Origin: an uncultured bacterium
GTDB taxonomy: Bacteria > Bacillota > Clostridia > Lachnospirales > Lachnospiraceae
NCBI GenBank assembly: GCA_947243845.1
Contig: CAMXIF010000015.1
Coordinates: forward strand, 19,760-83,759
DNA length: 64,000 nucleotides
Direction: 5' to 3'
Shown in pieces: positions 43,967 through 53,462 of this stretch. Both the position numbers and the translations under genes were made by a program. Positions within the stretch are counted from its first letter, which is position 1; each line of letters starts with the position of its first letter. The notes beneath the pieces are model-generated. The model ran no database searches. It had not been told where the DNA came from and saw only the letters and a program-made list of their open reading frames with translations.

Positions 43967-46099
43967 ATGAGTATATTACTTTACAGTGCAATTTTTCTGC
44001 CCATGGCGGCGGCAATTCCATGCTATGCCGTAGGGCGCTCACATAAAGCCGCAAGAGACTATCTGGCCGATATCGTAACCGGCATCACCTTTATCGTATG
44101 CCTTTGTCTGGCCATACAGACAATTACAAACCGCGATGTCTCCGGGATTCTTGTAGAGATACCTTATATCTGCGGTATGGGACTGCATTTTACCCTGGAC
44201 GGTTTCCGAGGCTTATATGGTGCGGTCGCCGCCTTTATGTGGTTTATGAGCACCCTCTTTTCCAGAGAATATTTTGAACATTACCGCAACCGCAATCGGT
44301 ATTACCTGTTCCTGCTCCTGACTCTGGGCGCTACGGAAGGCGTATTTTTCTCAGCGGATTTCTTCACTACTTTTATCTTCTTTGAGATGATGTCCTTTAC
44401 CTCTTATGTCTGGGTGGCTCATGATGAGAAGAAAGACTCCCTGCGGGCTGCCGGCACCTATCTGGCCGTGGCAGTAATCGGTGGATTAGTGATGTTGATG
44501 GGCATCTTCCTTCTGTATGATGTGACAGGCACCTTATACTTCCACAACCTGACAGGGATTTCCGGTCTCCTTATGAACGATCATGCCAACCTTACGCAGC
44601 TTTGGACAGCCGGCCTGTGTCTGCTGTTTGGTTTCGGCGCCAAAGCCGGCGCCTTCCCCCTGCATATCTGGCTGCCCAAGGCTCATCCTGTGGCGCCCGC
44701 TCCGGCATCCGCCCTTTTGTCCGGTATTCTGACCAAAGCAGGTATGTACGGCATCCTCATTCTAACAGCCTGCCTTTTCCTGGGCTCTTTCCTCTGGGGC
44801 GGCCTGATTTTAGTCATTGGTATATGTACCATGGTAATTGGCGCCCTGCTGGCAGTACTGTCCGTGGATTTAAAAAGAACACTGGCCTGCTCCTCGGTCT
44901 CCCAGATTGGCTTTATCCTGACAGGCGTTGGTATGTCCGGCCTTCTTGGCACAGAGAATGCCATGGCTATGCGCGGCAGTCTGCTGCATATGGTGAATCA
45001 TTCTCTGATCAAACTGGTTCTCTTCATGGCTGCAGGCGTAGTCTTTATGAATGTGCACAAACTGGACTTAAATGAAATCCGCGGTTTTGGGCGCAAAAAA
45101 CCGCTGCTCCACTATATTTTCCTGATGGGTGTTCTGGGTATTGGCGGTATTCCTCTATGGAATGGTTACGTCAGCAAAACTTTGATCCATGAAAGTATCG
45201 TAACCTATATCACCCTAATCCGCTCCGGTGCAGTCACAGGTCTTTTTCCCGCCTCTTTTATGAAAGGCGTGGAATGGATCTTCCTCGCAAGCGGTGGACT
45301 GACCATTGCCTATATGACGAAACTCTATGTCTGTCTCTTTCTGGAAGAAAACCGCGACCCGGCCATGCAGGAAAAGTACGACAGCATGAGCGGACACTAT
45401 ATGAACAAAACAAGTGCCGCTGTCCTGGCCATGAGTGCAACACTGCTGCCGCTCATGGGATTTTTCCCCGGCGTTATTATGAATGGTATTGCCGACATGG
45501 GACAGGGATTTTTGCAGATAACCTCTTTGCCGGAGGCGTTTTCATACTTCTCCCTTACAAACCTGAAGGGTGCCGCTGTATCTCTGATCATTGGCGTACT
45601 GTTTTACTTTGTAGTGGTGAGACTCTGGTTGATGAGACGGACTGATTCGGAAAACACTGCCCGCATATATGATAATCGCCTTCCTCATTGGATGGATCTG
45701 GAGGAATTATTTTACCGTCCCGTTCTACTAAGAATCCTGCCGTTTACCTTCGGCATGATCTGCCGGCTTTTAGACAGCCTTGTAGATACCATTGTGGTAG
45801 TGCTTCGCAAAACGCTTTTTCGGGACAGTAAACTGCCCCACGAATTACCCCAGGGCACGCCCCTTACTCATATGTTGGCTTGGATTGCCACGTGTATCCA
45901 ATGGATCGGCAACCAGACCATCCATCGAAAGCGCCCCAAAAACCAAGATTATGATCATAAATTTGCCCTGTTCCATGAGGAACTCAGTGAAAACAGCATG
46001 ATGATCGCCAGAAGCATGTCCTTTGGGCTGCTGCTCTTCTGCATAGGATTGATTCTGACAGTTGCCTATCTCTTTATTAAAGATGTGTTTGGAATGTGA
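43967..46099 (+). CDS. Antiporter-like subunit 4, long (NuoL/HyfB-like)
   Basis: A 710-residue subunit, the longest of the four. The core of about 14 helices has TM5 Glu (FFEMMSFTSYVWVAHD), TM7 Lys (GAKAGAFPLHIWLPKAHPVA), TM8 Lys (GILTKAGMYGIL) and TM12 Lys (GYVSKTLIHES). The last 200 residues add membrane helices and a basic cytoplasmic stretch (IHRKRPKNQDYDHKFALF), as in NuoL/HyfB types that carry an extended C-terminal arm. Ends the operon. Confidence 0.85.
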   Translation: MSILLYSAIFLPMAAAIPCYAVGRSHKAARDYLADIVTGITFIVCLCLAIQTITNRDVSGILVEIPYICGMGLHFTLDGFRGLYGAVAAFMWFMSTLFSREYFEHYRNRNRYYLFLLLTLGATEGVFFSADFFTTFIFFEMMSFTSYVWVAHDEKKDSLRAAGTYLAVAVIGGLVMLMGIFLLYDVTGTLYFHNLTGISGLLMNDHANLTQLWTAGLCLLFGFGAKAGAFPLHIWLPKAHPVAPAPASALLSGILTKAGMYGILILTACLFLGSFLWGGLILVIGICTMVIGALLAVLSVDLKRTLACSSVSQIGFILTGVGMSGLLGTENAMAMRGSLLHMVNHSLIKLVLFMAAGVVFMNVHKLDLNEIRGFGRKKPLLHYIFLMGVLGIGGIPLWNGYVSKTLIHESIVTYITLIRSGAVTGLFPASFMKGVEWIFLASGGLTIAYMTKLYVCLFLEENRDPAMQEKYDSMSGHYMNKTSAAVLAMSATLLPLMGFFPGVIMNGIADMGQGFLQITSLPEAFSYFSLTNLKGAAVSLIIGVLFYFVVVRLWLMRRTDSENTARIYDNRLPHWMDLEELFYRPVLLRILPFTFGMICRLLDSLVDTIVVVLRKTLFRDSKLPHELPQGTPLTHMLAWIATCIQWIGNQTIHRKRPKNQDYDHKFALFHEELSENSMMIARSMSFGLLLFCIGLILTVAYLFIKDVFGM

Positions 46100-46110
46100 T
46101 AAAAAGGGTT

Positions 46111-46154
46111 GGGGTGTCACTCAATTATCATTAAAAATGATCGAGTGACACCCC
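46111..46154. terminator. Long hairpin between the antiporter operon and the GLUG gene
   Basis: GGGGTGTCACTC pairs with GAGTGACACCCC, with an inner ATCATT/AATGAT stem. On the minus strand it is followed by CCCTTTTT. It separates the two convergent units; the plus-strand tail has only TT. Confidence 0.7.
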
Positions 46155-46160
46155 TTGAAA

Positions 46161-49100
46161 TCAGTCTTCCATATCCGGAACCAATCTTCTCTTCTTTTTC
46201 TTACCATGTCTGATCAAGAATATCACAATCAGGGCAATAACCGCCACTCCTCCAATTATGATATAGAGCAGATAATCCATAATGTTGCTTTGCACACTGC
46301 AGACCACGATCTCAGCCTCATTCCCATCGATGGTAAACAGGTGATATATCCCCATCATTTCCGGTTCGACCTTAGTCCATCCACTGCCACTCCTTAAATA
46401 AATTACTATTCCCTCAGTCTGACCCTGGGGCGCTTGATATCGGATTTGATGTTTCTCACCGCCATCCTCAGGAATAGCAACCTGCCAGCATTCTAATATC
46501 TCTTCCGATTCCATGCCTTCTATAACGATTCCTGCAGCATCACCCTTCGTATCTTCCAGTTGATCTCCTGCCTTGAAAGCGCCATCCACCAGAAGCGCTG
46601 ACTGTCCATTATCCCGCATCTGGCTTCCTGCCAGCGTTGTCAGATAACGCACATATTCAACCGACACATCCTCGTCTGACCAAATTTTGTCAATTTCCTC
46701 GATATCCCAGTCAGCATAGAATCCTTCTTTTACCGGTATATTAGGATACTGCTCCGCCCGCAGACTGCTGCCATAAGGACAGTCCAACCTGTAAACTTCT
46801 TCCTCATCTGCATAAAAGGTAATACGCATCATGTGAAATCTTGCTGGCAGACCTTCTATCTCCAGCAGGTCTTTATATGTCAGAGGTTCCGCCTTACCGC
46901 TGTAACTGATTCTGTCAATACCGGCAATCTCTTCTGACACGAAGTAATTATTCAAAACATCTTCTTCGTCATTCACCTGGCCTGCGATCGCCCCAGAGAA
47001 GGCAGCCGCCTCTTTGACTCTCACCATGGCAATGCTATTCTCAATAGCGTTCCCATAGCCGGCAATGCCTGCTACATACTCTCCGCCGGATACCATACAT
47101 TTGGCATAACCGTTGGTGATATGGGACAATGACTGCCCTGCGATACCACCCACATAGTCACCGGATTCACTTTCAATCCTGCCATAATTTTCACAGCGTA
47201 AAATCGTACCCATTTCCTGCAGACCGGCAATACCGCCTACATAACTTTTTTGTGCAGTGACGGTGCCGTCATTGACATTCTGCCTGAGAACACATTTCGT
47301 CAGGAAAGTGGAATTGGCTCTGGCATCCTCTATACCTGTCACATCGCCTTCCAGGTCAAAATCATATTCTATGGCCATCGTGCCGGCAATACCCGACACA
47401 TTGATATCCGCCCTGACAATGCCGCCGTTCACACAGTCTGCAATAGTAGCATCGATGCTTTCCTCCGCATTTTCCTGAGAATTGTCCTCGTAGATACCGG
47501 AATAATCCATATCCAGAACGCCGTCCAGCGCATCCGTATACAACAACATAATCTCACTGAACTGGTCATTGATATCTGTCAGATCTTCACCCAACAAATC
47601 GCTGGAGGAGGACATCTCATCATTCAGGTAACCCATATTCTCTGAAATGCTCTTCAAATTAGAATTCAGACTGCCCGTGGCCGAGCGGTAATCACCTCCC
47701 AGCTGTGGAAACGCAATGTCTTCCTTTTCACTCAGCGATTGAAAAATATTTTTAACCTGACTGCCGGCCGTTTCCAAATTCTCCGTAGCATCTTTAGCTG
47801 AATCGATGGCATCTCCCAGACTCTTTCTGGCATCCTCCGTCATCTCATCGGTATGTCTTGTGGCGATATCAGAAATAGTCTCCAGATACCGTTCCATATC
47901 ATCGCTATAATCACCGCCATATTGGTCTGCATACTGCTCATCGGCATAGTCAGAAGCTCCCTGCTCCGCATCAGACCTCTCCTCCTTCATCATCTGTGCC
48001 GCATCTTCCAGCAGTTTCTGATCCAGATTGCCTTGCTCACCTTCTCCGGGAAATGATGCCGTATCATCATTATCCATATCATCAGGAGCTCCCAACCAGT
48101 GTACCCACTCTGTAACTCCTATATAATCTTTAGGACTTCCCTTGGGGCCGGACCACTCCTTAGCCAAGCCGTCCGCCTCCACAATCGGCCGTAAATCCCG
48201 TTCGTTTAAGTCATCATTATCCCAATACTCACTCTCTACTCGTTTTGTATCAATACAATAATTCTTATACGCCTTCATATAATCGGCATAATCCTCGGCA
48301 TGCCTTTCTGATGCCTCCTTCATCGCATCCTTCGCCGCATTGTATTCTTCCTGTTCCTCTGACGTCATATACTGGTAGATATCCATGGAATCCACCATAT
48401 CTTCCAGTTCTTTGGCCGCATCCCTCACATTGCCGGCCGCATCCTTGCTCTGATCTATCACACCATCGTTTTTGGAAGTCTCTTCTATCACATAATCAAA
48501 ACGGTTGATGGCCTCATTGACAGAATCCACCATCCCATCTGTCCACGCCACTGTCTTATCGGCAAGAAAATAAGTATCATCCAACGCTTTGTCTGCAAAA
48601 TCCTGAATCACCGTCAGCCGGTTGGAGAGCGTATCGGATTCGTTCCCAGCATCATCCAGCATCTTACCGATCTGGTCATGCAGCACATCAATATGATCCG
48701 ACAACTGCCTCACAATATCCTCTGACAGATCCACCGCAATATAAGGCTCCGCCTGCCCCACGATACCGCCCACATCCTTACGTCCATAGACAATACCCGT
48801 ATTTTCACAGGCATATACATAACCCGACTGCCGGCCTGCAATACCACCTACATTATAGCCCACATGCTCATAGCCGATCGTACCGGTATTTTTACACCCC
48901 TGTATGATACCCGTGGAAAGTCCTGCAATGCCTCCCGTATCCACATTGCTCTGAACAGCCGATGCCTTCTCCGCTTTGTCGCTGTTATCCTCCGGATTTA
49001 AAAGTCCTGCCTTGTAGTCCTCCAGATTAATATCTTCCAGGGACTTCCCTTTATCCTGGTTAGAAGTGTTTACATCCGCCTGATTAAGGCAGCCCACAAT

Positions 49101-49832
49101 ATTACCTACATTATGTCCTGCAATACCGCCGCTGTAATGCGCCCCTGTAATAGTACCGCTCACTTTACACTCCATGAGGATGCCACTGAGTTCATTAATA
49201 CCCACAATGCCGCCCACATAGTCGTTGCCCTCTACGATACCCTCATAGGCACAGTTTAATAGTATACCTCTGTTATCCCCTACAATACCGCCTACTACCA
49301 TCTGTTTGCCAGCGGGCCTGACCGTCCCCTCCACTTTCAGATTGGCGATAACCGCTGCAGGCTGAGTATAGCAGAACAATCCCACATATGACACCGAATC
49401 CCGGATTGCCAGACCACTTATGGTATGTCCCTGTCCGTCAAAATATCCGCCAAAGGTCGGTATGGATACAAACTCACCGCCAGAGATGGCGATATCCTCT
49501 TCCAAATACACCTTTTTATTCTGGGACCAGGTATCCAGCCAGCAATTTCTGGAAAATGCCTGCAAACCCTCCAAATCCTTTATATGTATCTCTTCCCACT
49601 CTATCTCTTCATCATTATAAGAATCGATTGTCGCATTGGCATCCTCTACGCTGGTGACTTCTTCCTCCACGGTAGTCTCCTCTTCCTCCGCCCAGACATT
49701 CATCACCGGCAAGATCCCCAACAGCACCGCCAGCATAAAAGACGCCAGCCTCTTTTTATGATATAAGAAATTTTTAATCATATCCGAGTCCGCAAAGCGG
49801 ATCTCACAATCGAACTTGTTCGATCTATTCAT
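46161..49832 (-). CDS. Giant GLUG-repeat surface protein with long helical insert and C-terminal membrane anchor
   Basis: A 1223-residue protein. A signal or anchor helix lies near residues 30-48 (LASFMLAVLLGILPVMNVWA). Residues 110-370 and about 815-1000 carry GLUG-type repeats: VGGIVGDNRGIL, YVGGIVGINELSG, YSGGIAGHNVGN, YVGGIAGLQEMG. Between them lies a predicted helical/coiled-coil insert of about 440 residues (from DLSEDIVRQLSDHID to about residue 810), acidic and Gln/Ser-rich. The C-terminus has a membrane helix (LLYIIIGGVAVIALIVIFLI) and a basic tail. No LPXTG. Its ATG overlaps the end of the MMPL gene; a GAGGTGG precedes it. Function unknown; probably a partner of the transporter. Confidence 0.8.
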   Translation of the reverse strand: MNRSNKFDCEIRFADSDMIKNFLYHKKRLASFMLAVLLGILPVMNVWAEEEETTVEEEVTSVEDANATIDSYNDEEIEWEEIHIKDLEGLQAFSRNCWLDTWSQNKKVYLEEDIAISGGEFVSIPTFGGYFDGQGHTISGLAIRDSVSYVGLFCYTQPAAVIANLKVEGTVRPAGKQMVVGGIVGDNRGILLNCAYEGIVEGNDYVGGIVGINELSGILMECKVSGTITGAHYSGGIAGHNVGNIVGCLNQADVNTSNQDKGKSLEDINLEDYKAGLLNPEDNSDKAEKASAVQSNVDTGGIAGLSTGIIQGCKNTGTIGYEHVGYNVGGIAGRQSGYVYACENTGIVYGRKDVGGIVGQAEPYIAVDLSEDIVRQLSDHIDVLHDQIGKMLDDAGNESDTLSNRLTVIQDFADKALDDTYFLADKTVAWTDGMVDSVNEAINRFDYVIEETSKNDGVIDQSKDAAGNVRDAAKELEDMVDSMDIYQYMTSEEQEEYNAAKDAMKEASERHAEDYADYMKAYKNYCIDTKRVESEYWDNDDLNERDLRPIVEADGLAKEWSGPKGSPKDYIGVTEWVHWLGAPDDMDNDDTASFPGEGEQGNLDQKLLEDAAQMMKEERSDAEQGASDYADEQYADQYGGDYSDDMERYLETISDIATRHTDEMTEDARKSLGDAIDSAKDATENLETAGSQVKNIFQSLSEKEDIAFPQLGGDYRSATGSLNSNLKSISENMGYLNDEMSSSSDLLGEDLTDINDQFSEIMLLYTDALDGVLDMDYSGIYEDNSQENAEESIDATIADCVNGGIVRADINVSGIAGTMAIEYDFDLEGDVTGIEDARANSTFLTKCVLRQNVNDGTVTAQKSYVGGIAGLQEMGTILRCENYGRIESESGDYVGGIAGQSLSHITNGYAKCMVSGGEYVAGIAGYGNAIENSIAMVRVKEAAAFSGAIAGQVNDEEDVLNNYFVSEEIAGIDRISYSGKAEPLTYKDLLEIEGLPARFHMMRITFYADEEEVYRLDCPYGSSLRAEQYPNIPVKEGFYADWDIEEIDKIWSDEDVSVEYVRYLTTLAGSQMRDNGQSALLVDGAFKAGDQLEDTKGDAAGIVIEGMESEEILECWQVAIPEDGGEKHQIRYQAPQGQTEGIVIYLRSGSGWTKVEPEMMGIYHLFTIDGNEAEIVVCSVQSNIMDYLLYIIIGGVAVIALIVIFLIRHGKKKKRRLVPDMED

Positions 49833-52326
49833 GGTCCGCCACCTCCCTGCTCGCTAATTCCGCAGACACCGTGTCTGCCATCTGTCTATATTCCTCCTCT
49901 GAAAGTTCCGTCACATCGCCGGCCTCCACATAGGCGCTTACATTACCTCTGACAATGGCCTTCATCGTACCGGTCACAACACCGTCAATCCTGCCGTGCA
50001 CCAGACCATCCACTTTCATCAGCCCGGTCGCATTCTTCGTGCGGATTGGCATATTCATCACAAAGGCCGTCTTCTCTATAATCTTATCGCCCACCAGAAG
50101 AATCTGCGGCAGAACAAACATGGTTATTAGAATAGAGATCGAAGTCCCTCTTCCCAGCGACTTTCCAATGCCGAAAATCGCCGCATTGGAAGTCAGTTTT
50201 CCGATCAGGAACCCGGCCACCACCATCATGGTTCCGGACGTGATAATTGTCGGGAAAGCCTGATTCATGGCATCTATGATAGACTGCCTCCTGCCGTTCG
50301 TCTCACGCAGTTCCATGTATCGGCCCGCAATGACAATAGCATAATCGATATTGGCGCCCATCTGGATTGAACTGACGATCAAATAGGACATAAAGAAAAT
50401 GTTATCATGCTGCAGCGCAGGCACCGAAAAGTTAAGCCAGATACAACCCTGAATTACCGCAATCAAAAGTACCGGCATTCCTGCGGATTTAAAGGTAAAC
50501 AGCAGCACCACAAGCACAGTCAGGATGGACAGTATATTGGTCACCAGATTATCCCGTCCAAAGGTTTTCTGCAAATCATACTGGCTCACCGACTCTCCGC
50601 AGACCACCACCTTGCCGCTATAATAGTTACCCGCAATCTCATGCATTTTATCGAGGAAGGCAAAGGTCTGGGCACTCTCCTCCGGAAGCGTCAGATAGAC
50701 CAGCATGCGGCTGTAATTCTCTCCCTGCAGCTGATTCTTGGCAAAATTCATCTGCCGGTAAGCGTCATCCAGCGTTTCCTGCAGTTCATCATCCAGCGTA
50801 ACATACCCCTCTTCCACCTCTTCATAGACAAACATAAACATATCGATCAGAGACACTTTATATTCCGGAAGGCCGTTAACCACCTTCGCATAGTCTTCAT
50901 CATTCACAGCATATGCCGCGTAGACCAGTTCCGCCACTTCATAATCCAGATCGATCAACTCTGAGAACTGTCTGGGTGTCAGCTTATCCGTCAGACAATA
51001 ACCGTCCATTGCCTCTATATTGGTGAGCCCCATGGTATAATCCACTTCCGGACAAGCCTCCAGGTCTTCTAAGAGTTTCTTCTCTTTCTCATAGTCTCCT
51101 GCCGGTACGATGAGCGCCACCATATTGCTGGCGCCAAAATTATCTGTCTGCATCTCCTCTGTTTTCTGGATGCTGTTTTGAATCGGCGGCGTAATCGTTG
51201 TGTCGCCAAACACATACGGACAATCCTTTGAGACCATATAGGCTCCCACAATCACTACCACAAATAGCGGCGCCACAACATGCCTTGTAGCATAGTCCAG
51301 CTTGCCCACAAACGGTATATCCGGGATAAAGTTTTTATGTTTCGTACTGTCCATCCACTTGGAAAACAACATGATCACACCCGGCATCAGCAGGAACACG
51401 GATCCCAATGCCAGGAAAATAGATTTAATCAAACACATGGACAGATCCGGCCCCATCTTATACTGCATAAAGCCCATGGCTATCAGACCGCCTATGGTCG
51501 TCATCGAACTGCCGCAGATTTCCGGGATTGCTTTGCTTAAAGCAATAATGATGGCTTCCCTGGATTCCAGATTCGCATGCTCCTCCTTATACCTGTTCAG
51601 AAGAATAATCGCATAATCCACCGACAGCGCAAGCTGTAACACCACGGTAACCGAATTAGACACAAAGGAAATCGTCCCAAAAATAAAGTTGGTTCCCATC
51701 TGCAGAATCGCCGCCGCCACGAACGTGATCAGAAGCACCGGCACCTCCGCATAAGCCTGTGACGTAAGCAAAAGTACCGTCACCACTACAATAGCCACCA
51801 GCACAACTATGACATTCATTTCCTCCGCGATCAGTTCTGCCTCAATGTCCCCCAATGTCGTAGACAGATAATAATCATATCCATCAAGTTCTTCCTTGAC
51901 ACGAGCCAGCGCTTCCAGACACCGATCATCTTTCTCGTCATAGTCAAAAGTGACATTATAATAGGAGGAACCATTATAATAATGTTCCTCCGTATCATCA
52001 TAATCCACCGAAAAGATTCCCGGCATAAATTCCAGATTGCGCCCAATTGTCTGTGCCTGTTCATACGACACATTGGCAACCATTACATTACAGGTCCCGT
52101 ATGTAATAAATTCCTGCTCCATCAAATCCAGACCCTGCTTCGTCTCTGTAGAATCCGGCAGATAATGAGACATAGAATTCTCCACATTGACCCAGTTCCT
52201 GGAGATGGCTGAAAAAATGATCAAGATCCCAAACAACAGGAAAAACAGATTGCGCTTATCCACAATAAACCCGCAGATCTTGAGCATTGCCTGATTGCCG
52301 CCCTTTTTTGCCTTTTGTTCATTCAT
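49825..52326 (-). CDS. RND superfamily MMPL-type transporter
   Basis: An 833-residue membrane protein with two MMPL domains, each with a first helix, a large extracytoplasmic loop and five further helices. The TM4 motifs with the proton-relay aspartate are ALSVDYAIILLNRYKEEH near residue 240 and MGANIDYAIVIAGRYMEL near residue 660. Related proteins export lipids, siderophores or peptides with proton drive. AGAGGTG before the ATG. The downstream GLUG protein overlaps it by eight bases, so the two act as one unit; the cargo is unknown. Confidence 0.88.
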   Translation of the reverse strand: MNEQKAKKGGNQAMLKICGFIVDKRNLFFLLFGILIIFSAISRNWVNVENSMSHYLPDSTETKQGLDLMEQEFITYGTCNVMVANVSYEQAQTIGRNLEFMPGIFSVDYDDTEEHYYNGSSYYNVTFDYDEKDDRCLEALARVKEELDGYDYYLSTTLGDIEAELIAEEMNVIVVLVAIVVVTVLLLTSQAYAEVPVLLITFVAAAILQMGTNFIFGTISFVSNSVTVVLQLALSVDYAIILLNRYKEEHANLESREAIIIALSKAIPEICGSSMTTIGGLIAMGFMQYKMGPDLSMCLIKSIFLALGSVFLLMPGVIMLFSKWMDSTKHKNFIPDIPFVGKLDYATRHVVAPLFVVVIVGAYMVSKDCPYVFGDTTITPPIQNSIQKTEEMQTDNFGASNMVALIVPAGDYEKEKKLLEDLEACPEVDYTMGLTNIEAMDGYCLTDKLTPRQFSELIDLDYEVAELVYAAYAVNDEDYAKVVNGLPEYKVSLIDMFMFVYEEVEEGYVTLDDELQETLDDAYRQMNFAKNQLQGENYSRMLVYLTLPEESAQTFAFLDKMHEIAGNYYSGKVVVCGESVSQYDLQKTFGRDNLVTNILSILTVLVVLLFTFKSAGMPVLLIAVIQGCIWLNFSVPALQHDNIFFMSYLIVSSIQMGANIDYAIVIAGRYMELRETNGRRQSIIDAMNQAFPTIITSGTMMVVAGFLIGKLTSNAAIFGIGKSLGRGTSISILITMFVLPQILLVGDKIIEKTAFVMNMPIRTKNATGLMKVDGLVHGRIDGVVTGTMKAIVRGNVSAYVEAGDVTELSEEEYRQMADTVSAELASREVADHE

Positions 52327-52428
52327 TGCTAAACACCTCTTTCATTTAGCAAGAAATATAGCACTGTGTTAAAACCCTGTCAATCACTGGAACGGCAAAT
52401 CTATACATTCCTATGAAATTGTATAGTT

Positions 52429-52920
52429 TTAGTCATCCTTCCCGAATAACTTTCTCATCTTCTCCATCGTATTTCTCGCTGACAAATAAAAGAGGCTCCT
52501 AAATGCCCACTGACCGCAGCACAACATCAGCCCCGCCCAGTATAAAAAGAAGGTGTCATTTCTATCCGCATTGAATGCAAAAATCCCTTTTAACATACAT
52601 CCCACAACTATTCCATGCCATATCACATAGCACACTGTCATATGCCAGCGCATCCTAAACACCAACGAGATGATGGATATTTTACCCCTTACTCCTACGT
52701 TTCCCGTTACAACCGGCAGGGCAGACAATTGAATATTATATTTCTTTTCGGGATGCACCAACTCAAATCCTGCTGTGCTGACCTTGCCCACAAACTCTGG
52801 CTTTTTCTTCCAAAAACGATATTCCCCCGGCGGAATCGTTATTGCACTAAGCGCTTCACAAATCTCATCCGGACTCATTTTCGATACAATAACTTCATCC
52901 CTCGAAGGAAACAGAATCAT
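52429..52920 (-). CDS. Two-helix membrane protein, tandem paralog A
   Basis: A 163-residue protein I do not recognise. Residues 1-70 are soluble (SRDEVIVSKMSPDEICEALS, then FVGKVSTAGFELVHPE) and two membrane helices follow at about 95-117 and 125-145, with a basic tail. Like the neighbour at 52968 in length, in the MSPDEI/KSPEEI stretch, in FVGKV/FVGEI and in PVVTG/PVITG. The pair is likely a duplication. Confidence 0.6.
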   Translation of the reverse strand: MILFPSRDEVIVSKMSPDEICEALSAITIPPGEYRFWKKKPEFVGKVSTAGFELVHPEKKYNIQLSALPVVTGNVGVRGKISIISLVFRMRWHMTVCYVIWHGIVVGCMLKGIFAFNADRNDTFFLYWAGLMLCCGQWAFRSLFYLSARNTMEKMRKLFGKDD

Positions 52921-52967
52921 GGCGTTCTCCTTACAATGAAATCCACCCCTGTGACGTAAAAATTAAA

Positions 52968-53453
52968 CTAAGACACTTCAAACAACTCCCGCAGTCTCGC
53001 AATCGCTTTCCTTGCCGGCCCGTAAAACCCGCCTCTTATCAAAAGCTGACCAAACAGCATCATTCCCGCTGACATACAAATTAACATTAAGGAAGAAGCA
53101 TTCCTGTCAACACACGCAATGCATATTCCTATCAGAAGAAAAACGGCAACACCGGACAGCCAAATCACCGAAAAAACAGATGTTAAGGGATGCATCCTCA
53201 TTTTTATGGCAATAATAGATCTATTCCCCTCTGTCCTGATACTTCCTGTTATAACTGGCAAGAACGAATTTCGGTGATGTATATTACTCATCACCTTAAA
53301 TCCCGTCATATCGATCTCACCGACAAACTCACCCCGCATATCGGCAAAATAGTGCTCTCTTCGTGAAACCGTAATGGCTCCCATAATTTGGCTGATTTCT
53401 TCAGGTGACTTATCTGATTCAATTATCTCATCCAATGAAGGAAGCATGAACAT
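52968..53453 (-). CDS. Two-helix membrane protein, tandem paralog B
   Basis: A 161-residue protein like its neighbour: SLDEIIESDKSPEEISQIMG, EFVGEIDMTGFKVM, PVITGSIRTEG, then two membrane helices at about 93-115 and 122-142. It begins ten bases after the SNF transporter ends, which may make it part of that operon. Function unknown. Confidence 0.6.
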   Translation of the reverse strand: MFMLPSLDEIIESDKSPEEISQIMGAITVSRREHYFADMRGEFVGEIDMTGFKVMSNIHHRNSFLPVITGSIRTEGNRSIIAIKMRMHPLTSVFSVIWLSGVAVFLLIGICIACVDRNASSLMLICMSAGMMLFGQLLIRGGFYGPARKAIARLRELFEVS

Positions 53454-53462
53454 AATATCTCC

